Assembly (NCBI RefSeq): GCF_963678635.1
Contig: NC_087062.1
Coordinates: 17,039,789-17,103,788 of the forward strand
Source: Symsagittifera roscoffensis
Taxonomy: Eukaryota; Xenacoelomorpha; Acoela; Convolutidae
Reading direction: 5' to 3'
DNA length: 64,000 bases
Below, piece by piece: positions 18,623 to 31,989 of the stretch. The notes below the pieces were generated by a model, which saw only the letters and a program-made list of their open reading frames with translations, did not search any database and was not told the DNA's origin. Made by a program: the position numbers and the translations under genes. The first letter of the stretch is position 1; each line of letters starts with the position of its first letter.

Positions 18623-18890
18623 GTCCTACGAACAATTTTGGGGAGCGTTATCGGATTTTGCTAGATCTTGCGAAATTGGAAGTAATGCAGAAAAGTAATG
18701 GATGAGATGTAGTCATGTTCAATATGAGAAATTGCGACATCAACTAAAAGGAACCAAGTCTGAATATAGAAAAACATAACACCTGTATGAAATGTGGAAA
18801 TGCGTTTACCAGGGGACATTTAAACGTTTGCACAGCAAACGAAATAATTTGTTATAGTTGTAAATACAAAAGACACTTTGGAAAACTTTA
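17830..18890 (+). pseudogene. gypsy gag remnant with zinc-knuckle region
   Basis: The duplicated segment encodes VMRVYENAVDKKILEEKR and KKVGSILYLALYGKRVLL twice (17,883-18,119; 18,348-18,584), a charged helical Gag-like sequence. Around 18,785-18,895 a Cys/His cluster (CMKCGNAFTRGHLNVC then CYSCKYKRHFGK) resembles nucleocapsid zinc knuckles. The overall frame is broken. Gag would form the particle that packages the element RNA. Confidence 0.65.
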
Positions 18891-19249
18891 TTAATCAAAA
18901 GTAAGAAGGGCAGTTGTAAAAAATGTAGATGAAATTGTAAATAAACAGAATTGTCCATATAGCTCAGCGGATTCACAAGTGGTCTCAGAAGAAAACGTTT
19001 GTAGTCATAATACAATCTATTGGATGGATTTCAGAAGAGACTTCATTTTTTATCACCGCTGGACACGAGAGGAAAACCTTGGTGAACACCAAATAACCTA
19101 CCCCGAATCAGAATAGAAAATGCACCGAAACAACCGTTTTTGCCGGTGAACACCATTTCTTTTCTGGATTCGTGTAAGACTATTTTCCATTCGAATACAA
19201 TTCTCAACATGTACTTTAATTTCAAAAAATTTTCTTAACATAGCAGGAA

Positions 19250-22090
19250 AATTACCATTGGGTAGAAAGATTACACATTTCCATTCCCCGTTGAAACCAA
19301 TTCAAACCAAAATCAGAAGAATTCTGTTGCATTTACTAGAAAGCGTAAAGTCCGAACTGAATAGAATGGAAAAAGAAGGGCACATGGTAAAATTAAACAA
19401 ATGCGACAAAGACTGTTTCATAAGCCCAATCGTAATAACAAGAAAAAATAATGGGATTTGATTAAATGATTAAATTAGCTTTAGACTCTAAACTCCCAAA
19501 AAATAAGATACTTAAAAATAAATATCAAATGCCCAACATTCACGAACTTTTTGACAACATCGCTCTCCAACTCTAAAATAAAATTTCAGGTGAAGTGTGG
19601 TTCAGTATCTTAGTTTTGAAAAACGCCTACAGCCAGTTAAAGCTATGCTATAATACGAGGATACAATGCAGTTTTAGCATAGTAGGGAGCGAAACCACCG
19701 GAACCTATCATTTTTAACGGGAATCCATGGGTTGGGAGATATGCCAAACGAACTCCAAAGGGTACTGGATTCTTTATTAAAAGATTTTCCATTTACCAAC
19801 TGCTACATTGATGATAATTCAATTGCTTCAAAGGATCTTTTGCAAAAGGAAGAAAAAGCTATCCTCTAAAAATTTTTAAACATACTAGACATAAAAAAAC
19901 ATGGCAGTTAAATGGGAAATTGTGCGTTTTTTCGAAAAGATATCGAATGGTTGGGTTTCCAGATCTCACACTCAGGAGTAAAACCATTGGTTAAGAAATC
20001 GTATTCAAAACCCAAAGAACATTTCAGAATTAAGATTATTCTTTAGTTCAACAAACCAATACAGGAAACTCGTCCCTAATTTGTCAACACTGAGCTCACG
20101 GCTATGAGTGGGATGATTCTCACACGAAATTTTTCGAAGAACTAAAAAGGAAAATTGTAAATATAACGGATAATTATCATTTTGATATTAGAAAAAAATC
20201 AAGGTTTAAAACAGACGCCTCACATAATGTCCTAGGAGCTACATTAGAACAATGGGACGGGGAAAAATAGTTAACAATTGCATGCGCTTCTCGAGTTTTA
20301 AACACCCACGAAAGGAATTACTCAACAAATAAGCTTGCACTTTTGGGAGTGGTTTGGTCAACAGAAAATTTCAAGATTTATTTATACGGCATTGAAATTG
20401 AAATTGTAACGGATCGTAGGGGCTTGTTATTGGCGTTAAAAGCAAACCAGAGCAATAAAACGATGCATAGTAAACTGACCTGTTGGGTAAATCAACGCTT
20501 GCCGTTTAATTTCAAAATCCAACGTATCCCAGGAAAAGAAACTGGATTTACCGATTTAATGTCAAGATTACCCTCAGGAAAGGCCCTCCCAACCTCACAT
20601 TATGACAACGAATTAGTGGTAGCAACGGTCAGAAAGAATTTAAAACACCTTATTTTAAATGGTGAATTTTAAAAAAAAGAACTGTATAAAGAACGATTTG
20701 TTGATCGAGAATCCAGTGGATGTATACAGTGTAAGTAGCATTACTAACTTGGATGGCGTAAAATCAAGGATCGGAAAGAACGAAAAGCTAAAACATATCC
20801 AAGTCTCGTTCTTCGCGATTGTTCTTAATTACCTCACAAACAAACTGATAATTTGCAATTCTAATTATTCGCGTTTAGAGTCTTGTACCAGTAGTTGCGT
20901 TCCATTCAACCTTTCCAAAATTAATTTTAACCAATTTTTTTTTCAGACAAATCTTAATTTTTCTTTTTAATACCTTCAATAAAATCAGTTTTTTTTAATT
21001 TTAAATCAAGAAGATAAAACCAAACTAATAGATTTACAAGCCTCAGGACGATCTCTTTGTGCTGAATTTCAAGAATCTCCATGAAATTCCACAACTACAT
21101 TTTGTTGTCCGAAATACATCAGAAATAACTTACAAAGTATAAAAGAGAGCTGAAACTACCGTCATGTCCGTTAACATTTACGGATCATTGTTCGAACAAA
21201 CTCATCAGAATGATGACAGACGAAGACAAAATCCTCAAAAGCGTAAAGAATGCGGTGGAAGAAAGTAGACCCTTGGATAGTTTTGGGGCGTATTTGAAGA
21301 CCTTCAAAGGGGAAATTAAAGTGAAGGCAAGAATATTTTTAACGATAATAAATTGATCGTACCAGCAGCCCTTAGATTTCCGTTCTTACACGAGCTATCT
21401 ACACGAGACCTATCCAGGACAGTTTGGGCTGAAAGCACTGGCGGAGAGTATTTGGTGGCTTCACTTATACGGAGAAACTTATCGTCACGGGAAAAATTGT
21501 GCTCACTGTATAAAAATTGGTGAGAACCTTAAATTCATTTTGAGCTCAAGCAAAACGCAGAAATTACCAAATTATCAGCAGGTAACAATGAAATAAATCT
21601 GGATTATGCAGGCCCATTAGAAAAAAACTTGGGCACATCAAAATAATGACTGTTTTGTATAGATAGGTTCACAAATATTCCCTCGGCTAAGGTCGTAAAA
21701 ATACTTCAGTTTATTCAATACTAATTGTGACGGAATACTGCAATCAAAATGGTTTTCCGAAGTCAATCAGAGTATACCATAGGCTGTGCCTCCTTTCAAA
21801 CGAATTCAAAAATTTCTGCGAGAGGATTTATACTTATTTAATTTTTCTGGAAAACCATAGATCTGGAAATCTTAGATCTAACGGAGTTATAGAACGTCTA
21901 ATTTACACATTCAAAGCAAAACTTATGGCAATAACGCTTAACGAACCCAATTCGAATTTAAACCCGGCGATCAAAAAAATCATTTGGAATCATCGTTCAA
22001 AGAACCAATCATCAATTGGATGTTCACCTTTTTCAAAACCTTTTTCAAAACAGACAGGTCACCTAGCACCTTCTGGAAATCCCTAGTCTC
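19250..22090 (+). pseudogene. gypsy pol remnant (RT, RNase H, integrase)
   Basis: Reverse transcriptase starts with EKEGHMVKLNKCDKDCFISP, the usual gypsy opening; the catalytic box reads CYIDDNS at about 19,801-19,821, so YxDD is intact. RNase H shows LKTDAS, ALLGVVWSTENF and VTDRRGLL (20,200-20,620). Integrase follows: an H/C-containing segment (HGKNCAHC, about 21,490), first Asp in NLDYAGPL (about 21,605) and the NGVIERL Glu region (about 21,885). Numerous stops (for example after RKNNGI at 19,460) and shifts disable it. Order RT-RH-IN identifies Ty3/gypsy rather than copia. Confidence 0.88.
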
Positions 22091-22099
22091 ACACGCCAT

Positions 22100-23760
22100 T
22101 GATTTAGATAAAAGGAAGTCGATCATGTCGTAAGAGAAAGCCCAGGACTGGGGGCTAACGATAGCACAGTGGACGGATGCCTGGAGAAAACTATACCAGA
22201 CAACAGAGGATATGAGAGCGACCTAACGGACAAAACAGGTCAGTTAGTACTGAAAACCCCAATGTCAACCCGCTTCATCCAGGAGGTAATTGGTTTAAAA
22301 AGACAGTGAACAGAAGGGATGGGCAAACGTACTTTAAAGCCCTTGGCGGAAAACCTTTATCAGACACAAAACACGCGGTAACCCTAGATAACGGCCACGT
22401 ACTAAGAAAATCGGCCTTCAAGAAAAACCAACCATTGGCTCCTAATTAATTTTTGTGCGTCCCGAATACTTTAGTTATTAATAACGAATTAGCAGGGAAG
22501 AGAAAAGGAAGCTCACCTATTCAAAGAAGCAGGTCTCACACTTTCAAACAAACTATCGGCCTCTCATCGATGAAAAGGAGGAAAACAAACTTTTCCAACA
22601 AAAAAGGTTTCTGTTACGTTAACTCCGACTTATCATCGTCATTAGTTTTAGACCATTGCGACAACGTTTAAGAGGACTATCTCGGCACCGACTCTAGTGT
22701 AAACTCTAATTCTCAGTCTTTCATTTCTGAAAGTGCTTTTTTAGATCATTCAAGACGAACATTATCTGACGATAACTCAATCTTGGTCTATTCAGCATCA
22801 ACTGCGGGCACGAGCGAGAACCCAATCGCTACAGAGAGCTCTCACGAGAAGCCAACAGACCTAGTACTAGAAACTCCCTCACACAGCTCGTCCCGTCGGA
22901 GAAAAACCCAGGTCCCCGAAAAATTTATGGCGAGAGGCGATTCATCCAGCAAGTGTTACCATTGGTGCGGTAATAGACGTTGTTGACTCAGAAGAGGAAC
23001 CGTAGATCACATTTTCCTCAATTAACAGATGCCAGGTCTTCAACACTTTCGAATCACCCTCGGCACTCTTGAGACCTCTGGAGGATATCACAGCAAAACC
23101 AGCCCTAGTGGCCGAAACGAGTCAAGGCTCTCACTCGACCACATTTTCAATGGACCCGAAAATCACGGTGTTATGCTCAGCTACGGAAGAGTTCCTATTA
23201 GGATAAAAAAGATTGGGGAGTGATTTTTCTTCATCATTAGATACATAAATAAGAGCAGAAGCAGGTATTTTCCATCAAAATTTAACTCAGCAGCTTAAAC
23301 TCTCAAAAATTATTCAGTTTTTTTTTGGTTTAACTTTTTTCTAATATTGGCTCATCATTGACAACATTTTGTTAAATTCTTAATACATTCATTGCCTAAT
23401 GCTTAGCGAAGATATTAGTCGGTTCTATGCTGACCGAATTGCAATTGTCACTTTAGTTAGTTTTATGATGTTTTATTTGTTAAATATAAAAAACCTCAAT
23501 TGTACACAGCATTTTATTTTACTTGTCTTCTTTAATTTTGAGATGTTGTATATATCTGTATGAAACTATATTTTGCATGTAAATGATATCTCATGTTAAT
23601 CTCCGTGTACAGTTTTATATTCTCTTGTAATATCCATTGGTGCTGAAAATTGATTCGTTTTGTTTCAAACTTCGGATCCCGTGGCGCGAAGGGAGAATTG
23701 AGTATGTGAGATTGGCTACTTAGTAGAAGTGCAGATATAAAATTTTCGTGCATTGGGGAG
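22100..23760 (+). other. 3' internal part of gypsy element
   Basis: Between integrase and the 3' LTR. Short Ser/Arg-rich open frames (22,453-22,671; 22,783-22,986; 23,029-23,223) may be a decayed third ORF or C-terminal extension, without recognisable domains. A second TTGGGGAG polypurine tract precedes TGATTTTTC at about 23,220. Confidence 0.4.
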
Positions 23761-23971
23761 TGTTCTGATTGTGTGTTTTAACGTAGTAACCTCGAACTCT
23801 ATCATCTAACATGTTACCAGTCACTTGTGCTTTATGCGAAGTCCAGTGGACTTCGCGTCACTTTTGTTCTGTTCAGACAACAGTCAGTTTTAGTTCAACA
23901 CAATTACTTATATTCTTCTAACCTGCTTGGTTAGCTTTAGTATACCAGGGGTAATTGAATACTTTTTATTA
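23761..23971 (+). repeat. 3' LTR of gypsy element
   Basis: Starts TGTTCTGATTGTGTG after TTGGGGAG. Aligns along its length with the 5' LTR at roughly 80-85% by eye. Confidence 0.8.
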
Positions 23972-26380
23972 GCGTGGATTACGCTATAAGCAAAAACATA
24001 TAACTTTTGCTTGTAATCATTTTTCTTGGAAACTGCTTGTTTGAGCATAGAACTTTTTAAGTAACGAACTTGGGAACAAATTTTTCGAAATTTGGAAGTT
24101 TGGCATGGAATTGATAAATATTGAAAAAACCAAATTTACGACCAACGGAGGACTCTTTTCACTAGAAAATGTCCACAAATTTTTTCAAAACTATACTTCA
24201 AAACAAATTTACAGGGTTTCTGGAACTTCTTTTTTATGAAAAATTGCTTGAAATAACTTTCATAAATGAAATTTGCGTGATAATTATTCTTCAACAGAAT
24301 TCTAATAAATGATTTTTTTTTCGAATGGTGCTCAACCCGAGTTACAACTTAATGTTTCTTGCTATAACAAAATGCATCTTTTCTGCATGAATATATCCTC
24401 GAATAAGAGCAAGTTAAAACACTTTGGTATGGATACCACCTTAAACTAAAAGTATATTGAAAACGGACGCTAACATTTTTCTTGGTTTGACATGTCGTGC
24501 AGAAACTATCATTCTTAAAATCAAGTTGGTAATTAAATTATGGCAACAAAATTTCTAATCAATCTTGTATCGTTTCAAATTTTTTGTTGGTGAAACCATA
24601 AGAAACGGATTGAAGAAAAACCGGTCAGGTAGCTTCGCAGTTTTTTCTGATAACCGCTATCACTCAAAATTTTTTAAAAAAACTTATCGTCACTCACATG
24701 GGTTGTTGTTGAACCGGAGTATTTAGAGAAATCAAGCTTGTTTAAAGCAACATAACTTTGCATAACTAACAGCTAAAATTTGGGGTTGATTATTGTTGAA
24801 AAACCACCAATCGAAATTTGTTGTCCACATCTTTAGCTTCTTGAGTTCACCAATATATGACATTTTTGTGGTAAACACGTCGGTACTAAAAAAATTACAC
24901 TTTAGCATAGAACAAATAATTTTTAAAATACGAAAACTAGCGAAAATCAAGCGAATTTCACCCGCTGATGTTTTAAGCCTTCTCTAGCCATGGTTCTAGC
25001 ATTAACCGTAAGTGTTATGTTAAAATGCCTTTCTCATCTCAAATAATGATTTTGATTTTTTCACTTTCGGTTATACTCCCTTAAGAAAACTCATTTGTCT
25101 GGGTTGGGGATTGAAAAAGAGCCATCGATTTATCACCTGCATTCGCTTTGGGTTATTTTCTGAGGGTACAAAAAATGACAATCTTGCCAAGCTGTTGGTT
25201 TATTTTTTGACAGATTTTAATTTTATATCTATATGATCTCAAAGCGCAAGCGACATTTAAGAATAGCAGAAAACTTTCCATTCTTACAACCATTCTAAAT
25301 TAAACTGAGACAAACTAATTGCCAGGAATGACTAAAAATGCTAATCATACTATTATCATATATGGTCCATACATTTCATTCATTCAAACATTTGCATGAA
25401 AACTTTATGACTAGAAATCTCTCATTATAGCTCCTGTATGCCATGCATTCTGTCATTCAGGGAATCGATGTCTTCCTTTCTTCCACAAACTTTCAAATAT
25501 CTCTAAACTTTTTCTTTGATTTAGTTCTTTTTTTGTATTTCTGTTTCGTTACAAGCACAGTGAACCTGGATAATAAATAACCACAGATCAGAAAGGCCGT
25601 TAATACATCATACATCAGAGAAGTATTGCATGGAGAGACTGGGTCAAAGATTAAGCTCTAATTCTGTAAAATTTATATGTAAAAATCGCCTGATATCTTA
25701 CAATCAGTCGAAAGAAAAATTGGCGTATTAACCTTTCTGTAATCCTCAATCAGGCGAATTTTTTTTGATAGCAATTGAACTTACTTAAAAACCAGAATAC
25801 CGCTGATTACATGAAAAAAAAGAGCAATGGATTTTTTGAGCAACTGATTTGTCCGAAATCTGTATCCGAAAAAATCCGAAATCTGTGTGCCAAAGATGTT
25901 TGGATGATTTTTAGCGAATTTATTTTGAAACAAACTATTTAAAGATTAATTTTTACAGCAATTTGATATCTGTTTTTTTTTTAATTTTTCCTAGTGAAGT
26001 GTAAGACATGCAATTCTCATATTTTTATAAAGTTTATAGTATATTCATTTTAGTAGTATTTGATGACATAGATAGTCGAGGCCCAAACAGAACATCGTGT
26101 ATTAACAATGTTGAAGACATCCTGATCCGGTCATCTAGCTAAATAGTTACATTGGAAATAAGCTTCCCCGTTTAATAAGATAGCTTATAGGTTTCAGGTT
26201 TCAGATGGTCCGTTTCAGATGATAAAACTCTCCTGTTTGGTTTTTCGGTGCCCGAATTTACCAATACAGCAATGTATAAGACCTTTTGTATCAAGATATG
26301 CTAGTTTTCTTGATATACTTCCGGATGAAGAGTTTCAAAAGTAAAATTCAGAATAAAAATGCATTCTTTTAAATGCTTCT
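23972..26380. other. Non-coding stretch
   Basis: No gene recognised. A short inverted repeat with TCGCCTGAT / ATCAGGCGA occurs at about 25,687-25,757. Otherwise AT-rich unique-looking DNA. Confidence 0.3.
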
Positions 26381-26389
26381 CAGACAAGT

Positions 26390-26760
26390 ATGTCGTATAT
26401 GCGACATCACATGTTACTCCCGCGATAAATGGGGCCGGGGATTATCGCAAGTCAAATTTTTTATTTCTTTTTAAGCGAAGGAGTGAACATAAACAAACTT
26501 TCACGTTTGATTATTCAGGCGGGGTACTGGGAAATTATAAAGTTTTATGTTGAGACCAATCTTCCACATTTGCAAAACCAAATGTTACCCCCTGCAGTGA
26601 GTGGGACGCTGAAATGTGTTAGTTTTTTCACGTTTTACTTACTCAAGAGAGTAGATGGAATTTAGTTTTCTCTGAAAAATCTGTCTCATTTGCGAACCCG
26701 GATGTAAACCCACTCAGTTTATTGAGTACTCCGAAAACCGTAAGCGAAATATGCAACAAA
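26390..26760 (+). repeat. Dispersed repeat related to 35,290-35,930
   Basis: Shares GCGACATC...ATTTACTCC-type, GGAGTG(A/G)AC, CAGG(C/T)G(G/A)GGTA and GTGAGTGGGACGCTGAAAT blocks with the reverse complement of 35,290-35,930. No protein recognised; the open frames inside are taken as chance. Confidence 0.55.
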
Positions 26761-28097
26761 TCAAAAAAAATTCGTGTCTGTTTTAATAATTTATTTGTGC
26801 ATTTCCAAAGCGTAAGTTTTGTTAGTGTAAAGAATAATTGGAAAATTATTTGCTCAATTTTATGATCTGAAACTGCTGCCATATACACATTTCGCTCTGA
26901 ACTTTATGAAAAATCTTGAAAAACTTTTATCGCCTGTTTTTAATTATTTCTAGCCATTTTTCATCTTCCTTCTTCAATCATCCAATTCCACCACTATTTT
27001 GAAAGTTTTTTTTTATACAAAGACAAAAAATCCTAAGCTGCGAAACTTGAAAAAATTCTAGGGTTTACAGAGTGAAAACGCTCACAGTAAATTATAAAGT
27101 TCTAAATTTTCCCAGTAATTTGAAACTATAGCTTACTCCAGGAGTTCGTAAAAGTTTTTTTTTCACAAATTGTTGTATTTTCTATTGGACTTCAGCAAAA
27201 TGAAACTTTTCAGATTTAAGTTAGAAAAAATGAGGAAAGGAAAAAAATAAAGACAAAAGATGTAGAATACTGCATCAAAGATATTTTTTTTTGATTTGAT
27301 TTCCAACATTATTTTAACATCATGAGCATGAGACGCTTCTGGAAAAGTTTGCAAAAAATGCTGAATAAAGTATTGGAGCACAAATCCAGTACGAGATTTA
27401 GAATCAGTGAGAAAATTTGAGATTTTTCCAAGGGTGTGGACTGAATTCATAGTTTTGTAAGCCAAAAAGAGCAAGCCTTTTCATTGAAAACTTAAAACTT
27501 TCCTAATTGTTTAATCAGTAGGATTTCTTCGTTTTTTTCTTCAGCAAAACACACAAAAAAGAAACAAATGAACGTTCCTAAATTTAGCTTATTCTAAATT
27601 TTTATAGGACACAACTCTTTTGCAAAAAATTTAACTTGAAAAAATTGTGGTAGAAAAATTTATCAATCATACAATTAATTTTGAATCTAGTGCAGACTTA
27701 ATTCAAACAGTTTCTTCTCAAAATCTTTGAAATTCCATTTAATTTTCCAATTTAGGTAAAGTTCATTAAACTTACTTCGATGTTTCTATCAGCGGTTTGC
27801 TTCACATCAAACATCACATCACTGCTTAAAATCGAGAAATTATACGCCTGACTTTGTCGGTCAGTCCATGTAAGTCATTCTTAAATGGACGTTGCTCAAT
27901 ATATGTTCAATCTTTTTCAAAACTATAAAGATAACCTCGACAAAGAAATTTAAAATACTGAATAGTTTTTCGTGATATAAAACTTCAATTCCTCGCTGAT
28001 ATGTTGTTTAAAATTACAAGAAAACTTTTTAAAACGGCTCCAGTTTGATGACTGATAAGCATTGTTATGTCTGCCACATTCAAGATATGCAATTTTT
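26761..28097. other. Non-coding stretch
   Basis: AT-rich. A 103-codon open frame on the minus strand (27,163-27,474) has no recognisable domain, and I do not call it a gene. Confidence 0.3.
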
Positions 28098-28637
28098 GTT
28101 CCGACTTTCGATACGAAAGTAACGGAATATTTGTGCTCGGGGTGGGTTTTTTTTTCTTCGGACAAATTTCGACTTTTTAACTAGCAATTTTTGACGGAAT
28201 TTTTCACATCAATCAAAAGGTATTGTTGTCCTGAGCTTAAATTTGAAAAGATATTTCACCTGTGATCAATTTTTGTAAAGTTATGAGGGTTTAAAGATTG
28301 CCATTTTGGCCATTTTGACCAATTTGGGACAATTAACGCGCGATATAATTCGCGCTATTGACGCTTAAGCGGAGATTTAATCCGTCCTATAAATCGTTCC
28401 ACATTAGTTGAACGAAGCTTATTTGCAATAATTCATTTGTTACAAGGAACGAAATCTATCTTTTTGTACTTTATATGGCGTGTGGGGGATGATTTTCATT
28501 TAAAAAATTTCAAATTTAAAAAAAAAAAAATTTCATTTTTTCTATTACATTTAATTTTTTAATTCTATTACTGCTCCATAAACCTTAAAAGGCAGTCGGA
28601 ACATTCAGGGCTTCGCCCTGATACGAGCAGTCTTGTT
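28098..28637 (+). mobile_element. HINE-like element, copy 1 (full length)
   Basis: 540 bp, GTTCCGAC ... GTCTTGTT. 5' hairpin ACTTTCGATACGAAAGT, 3' hairpin CAGGGCTTCGCCCTG, and AGTCGGAAC about 45 bp before the 3' end, the inverse of the 5' terminus. Non-coding. Joined directly to copy 2. Confidence 0.75.
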
Positions 28638-29180
28638 GTTCCGACTTTCGATACGAAAGTAACGGAATAATTGTGCTCGGGGTGGGTTTTTTTTTCTTCA
28701 GACAAATTTCGACTTTTTAACTAGCCATTTTGACGGAATTTTTTTTGTATCATTCGAAAGGTATTGTTGTCCTGAGTTTAAATTTGAAAAGATATTTTAC
28801 CTGTGATCATTTTTCGTTAAGTTATGAGGGTTTAAAGATTGCCATTTTGGCCATTTTGACCAACTTGGGACAATTAACGCGCGATATAATTCGCGCTATT
28901 AACGCGTAAGCGGAGATTTAATCCGTCTTATAAATCGTTCCAAATTGGTTGAAAGAAGCTTATTTGCCATAATTGATTTGTTACAAGGAACAAAATTTAT
29001 CTTTTTGTACTTTATATGGCGTGTGGGGGGATGATTTTCCTAGAAAAATATCAAATTTTAGAAAAAAAATTTCATTTTATTTTATTTCAATTAATTTTTT
29101 TATGTTATTACTGCTGCTCCATAAACCTTAAAAGGCAGTCGGAACATTCAGGGCTTCGCCCTGATACGAGCAGTCTTGTT
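28638..29180 (+). mobile_element. HINE-like element, copy 2 (tandem with copy 1)
   Basis: 543 bp, head-to-tail with copy 1 with no spacer. Same terminal structures. About 90% identical to copy 1 by eye. Confidence 0.75.
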
Positions 29181-29854
29181 GTAATTATATTCAGTGAAGG
29201 CACCTGAAAAACTTGTAGCGCAAACAGTAAGCATTAATATTAATCTACAGCATAGCGGAACAAAACCTCAACAATTACGCTAAGAATTGGAAAAAAATGT
29301 CCTGAACGATTGTTGTAGATGTACAAAAAAAATCAGAATGGAGAAAAATTTTATTTGGCGAGCGGAAAGAAAAATCGAACAAACAGTCTCGAGCATTTTG
29401 GACTTTCCACTAATCTGATATCAACATAACATAATTGACTAACTTTTATCAAACACTGTTTGAGAACATCAAACCAGGGTCAAGAGTTTTCAAACAACAT
29501 TTTAAAAAACGTTCGATAAGTTTCTACCATTATTTGGTGAAAGTTTATCGAAAGCAATTGAATTTCCGCGTGTTTTTATCAAGTTTTTTTTATCAATTGC
29601 TTGGATGTTTGTTTCGTATGAAACAAAGCTGTTCGATTAAGCAAATATTTGTTAAGAGAAACTTATTTTAAAAAAGAGTAAGTTTTCAACCAAATATTGA
29701 GAAATGAAGCCTGAAACTGAGCGCAAACTTACCCCTAGCTTTAAAAACGACTTTTTTGTTTTAGAAAGTTTCAATTATTTCAGTTCAAAACCATACCATA
29801 GAATATCAAACTCCGTGTTTGTTTTGTACTTTAAAGCCCAAGTTTTTAACTTTT
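29181..29854. other. Spacer between HINE copies
   Basis: No gene recognised. Confidence 0.3.
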
Positions 29855-29951
29855 TTTGTTACATTTGAATTTCTCATGTTATTTCTGCTCCATAGACCTT
29901 AAAAGGAATTCGGAACATTCAGGGTTTTGTCCTGATACGAGCAGTCTTGTT
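29855..29951 (+). mobile_element. HINE-like 3' fragment
   Basis: Only the 3' end (CTCCATAGACCTTAAAAGG to GTCTTGTT) remains, abutting the next full copy and therefore once part of a tandem pair. Confidence 0.65.
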
Positions 29952-30461
29952 GCTCCGACTTTCGATACGAAAATAACGGAATGTTTTGCTCGGGGTGGGT
30001 TTTTTTTCTTCTTTGACGGAATTTTTTTATATGATTCGAAAGCCATTGTTGTCCTGAACTTAAATTTGAAAGGATATTTTACCTGTGATCATTTTTCGTA
30101 AAGTTATGAGGGTTTAAAGATTGCCATTTTGGCCATTTTGACCAATTTGGGACAATTAACGCGCGATAAAATTCGCGCTATTAACGCGTAAGCGGAGTTT
30201 TAATCCTTCTTATAAATCGTTCCAAATTGGTTGAACGAAGCTGATTTGCCATAATTGATTTGTTACAAGGAACGAAATTTATCTTTTTGTACTTCAAATG
30301 GCGTGTGGAGGATAATTTTCATAAAAAATTTCAATTTTTAGAAAAAAAAATTTCATTTTATTTTATTTCATTTCATTTTTTTATGATATAACTGCTGCTC
30401 CATAAACCTTAAGAAGCAGTCGGAACATTCAGGGCTTCGCCCTGTTACGAGCAGTCTTGTT
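29952..30461 (+). mobile_element. HINE-like element, full copy
   Basis: Begins GCTCCGACTTTCGATACG and ends GAGCAGTCTTGTT. Carries a small deletion after the GGGTTTTTTTTC tract. Confidence 0.75.
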
Positions 30462-30752
30462 TTCATTTGGTAGCGAGTTAGAATTCCTTAAAAGGTGAGA
30501 TTAGTGAAAAACAATTCTGAAAGAGTCCACGGAAAGAATAAGATTTAATACTTTTTTATTAGATACGATTATAGTGTATTATTTTCAAGGAAGAACGGTT
30601 TTTGTTGGACACGACTAAAAGTTAAGTTTCCATTTGAAGGAAAATTAAAGCAGATTGTTAACAAAAACAGTGAACATTTTTCAAATTTGACTGCATAGGA
30701 TTACAATTTTTATCAGGAAAATATCCTCTTATAGGTTAGACCCGCAAATCTG

Positions 30753-31279
30753 AACAAGACTGCCCGTAACAGGGCGAAGCCCTGAATGTTCCGACTGCCT
30801 TTTAAGGTTTATGGAGCAGTAATAACATTAAAAAATTCAATGAAATAAAAAAAATGAAATTTTTTTTTCTAAAATTTGAAATTTTTTATGAAAGTCATCC
30901 CCCCACACGCCATATAAAGTACAAAAGGATAGGTTTCGCTCCTTGTAACAAACCAATTATGGCAAATAAGCTTCTTTTAACCATTTTGGAACGATTTCTA
31001 AGACGGATTAACTCTCCGCTTACGCGTTAATAGCGCGAAATATCGCGCGTTAATTGTCCCAAATTGGCTAAAATTGCAATCTTTAAACCCCCGTAACTTT
31101 ACGAAAAATGATTACAGGTAAAATATCTTTTCAAATTTGAGCTCAGGACAACAATACCTTTCGAATGGTATAAAAAATTTCGTCAAAATGGCTAGTTAAA
31201 AAGTCGAAATTTGTCTGAAGAAAAAAAAAACCCACCCCGAGCACAAATATTCCGTTACTTTCGTATCGAAAGTCGGAAC
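30753..31279 (-). mobile_element. HINE-like element, inverted copy
   Basis: Reverse complement of the family: AACAAGACTGCCCG at left, GTCGGAAC at right. Faces the copy at 29,952-30,461 across 291 bp, making a large inverted repeat. Confidence 0.75.
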
Positions 31280-31985
31280 AATAACATGTACTCCAAACTT
31301 CTAACTGAAATAGCAAATGCATAGAAATAGCAAATCATTTATTTCTAGGCAACTACCACAAACCACAAAAATCAAAGCATTTTTGAAACCCAATTCCCCT
31401 TGCAATAACATTCTCCATCCAAAATTGACAAAACGAGTGAACAACTTCTCCTAGGTCTCACAGAATGGCAACACTTCAAGGATAAGAGTAGCCAAAATTT
31501 TAGAAAAGAGTTTGCTATGTCTATCAACCCTTCGAGAAGAAATATGAAGTTTCCCATGGGCCAAAAAAAATTGTTAAGATGTTCGAGTAAAAAATGTTCG
31601 AGTAAAAAGATTTCTATTCGCTTGCCAATTTTATTTTAATTGACTTCTCACTGAGGAAAAAATGGTTGAAAGTTACCTAAATTGACAAAGAGAATATAAG
31701 TATTGTTTGGAATCAATAAAATTACCTACATGTAATGGACAAGAAACGAAGATCTTAGAGAAAAAAAATTGTTTTCTTAGACGAATACGTGTTGGGGAAC
31801 ATGATACGGAAAAAGAAGAGCAAGCCGAAAAAAGTTCCATGCCCAGTATATAGTAAATTATGGCGTTGCCCTTTTTGTGTTTTTTCGTGTAAAGTATCAT
31901 AGTGAATTTTTCAATATAAGTAAAACCTGTTCCAACAAGTTTTTGAAGATTCTACAGACCATACTGGCAATTCAAATGAAAACAT
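31280..31985. other. Spacer with no recognised gene
   Basis: Short open frames only. It precedes the decayed homologue of the 6-kb ORF. Confidence 0.3.
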
Positions 31986-31989
31986 CTTA

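Larger units (their letters stand above)
17422..23971 (+). mobile_element. Degenerate Ty3/gypsy LTR retrotransposon
   Basis: Two LTR-like repeats of about 212 bp (17,422-17,634 and 23,761-23,971) flank gag and pol remnants on the plus strand. TGGCACAGTCAACTGATTCG directly after the 5' LTR is a putative primer-binding site, and TTGGGGAG directly before the 3' LTR a polypurine tract. No clear target duplication was found. Coding parts contain many stops and shifts, so the copy is old. Confidence 0.85.

Noticed and set aside
25683-25760. TCGCCTGAT inverted repeat as a regulatory hairpin
   Set aside because: Short, isolated and not next to any gene.
26359-26665. Overlapping open frames in the 26.4-kb repeat
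   Set aside because: They fall in a non-coding repeat shared with 35.3-35.9 kb, where the frames are not kept.
28098-31279. CRISPR-like interpretation of the repeated units
   Set aside because: Units are over 500 bp, dispersed, in both orientations and in eukaryotic-type DNA.
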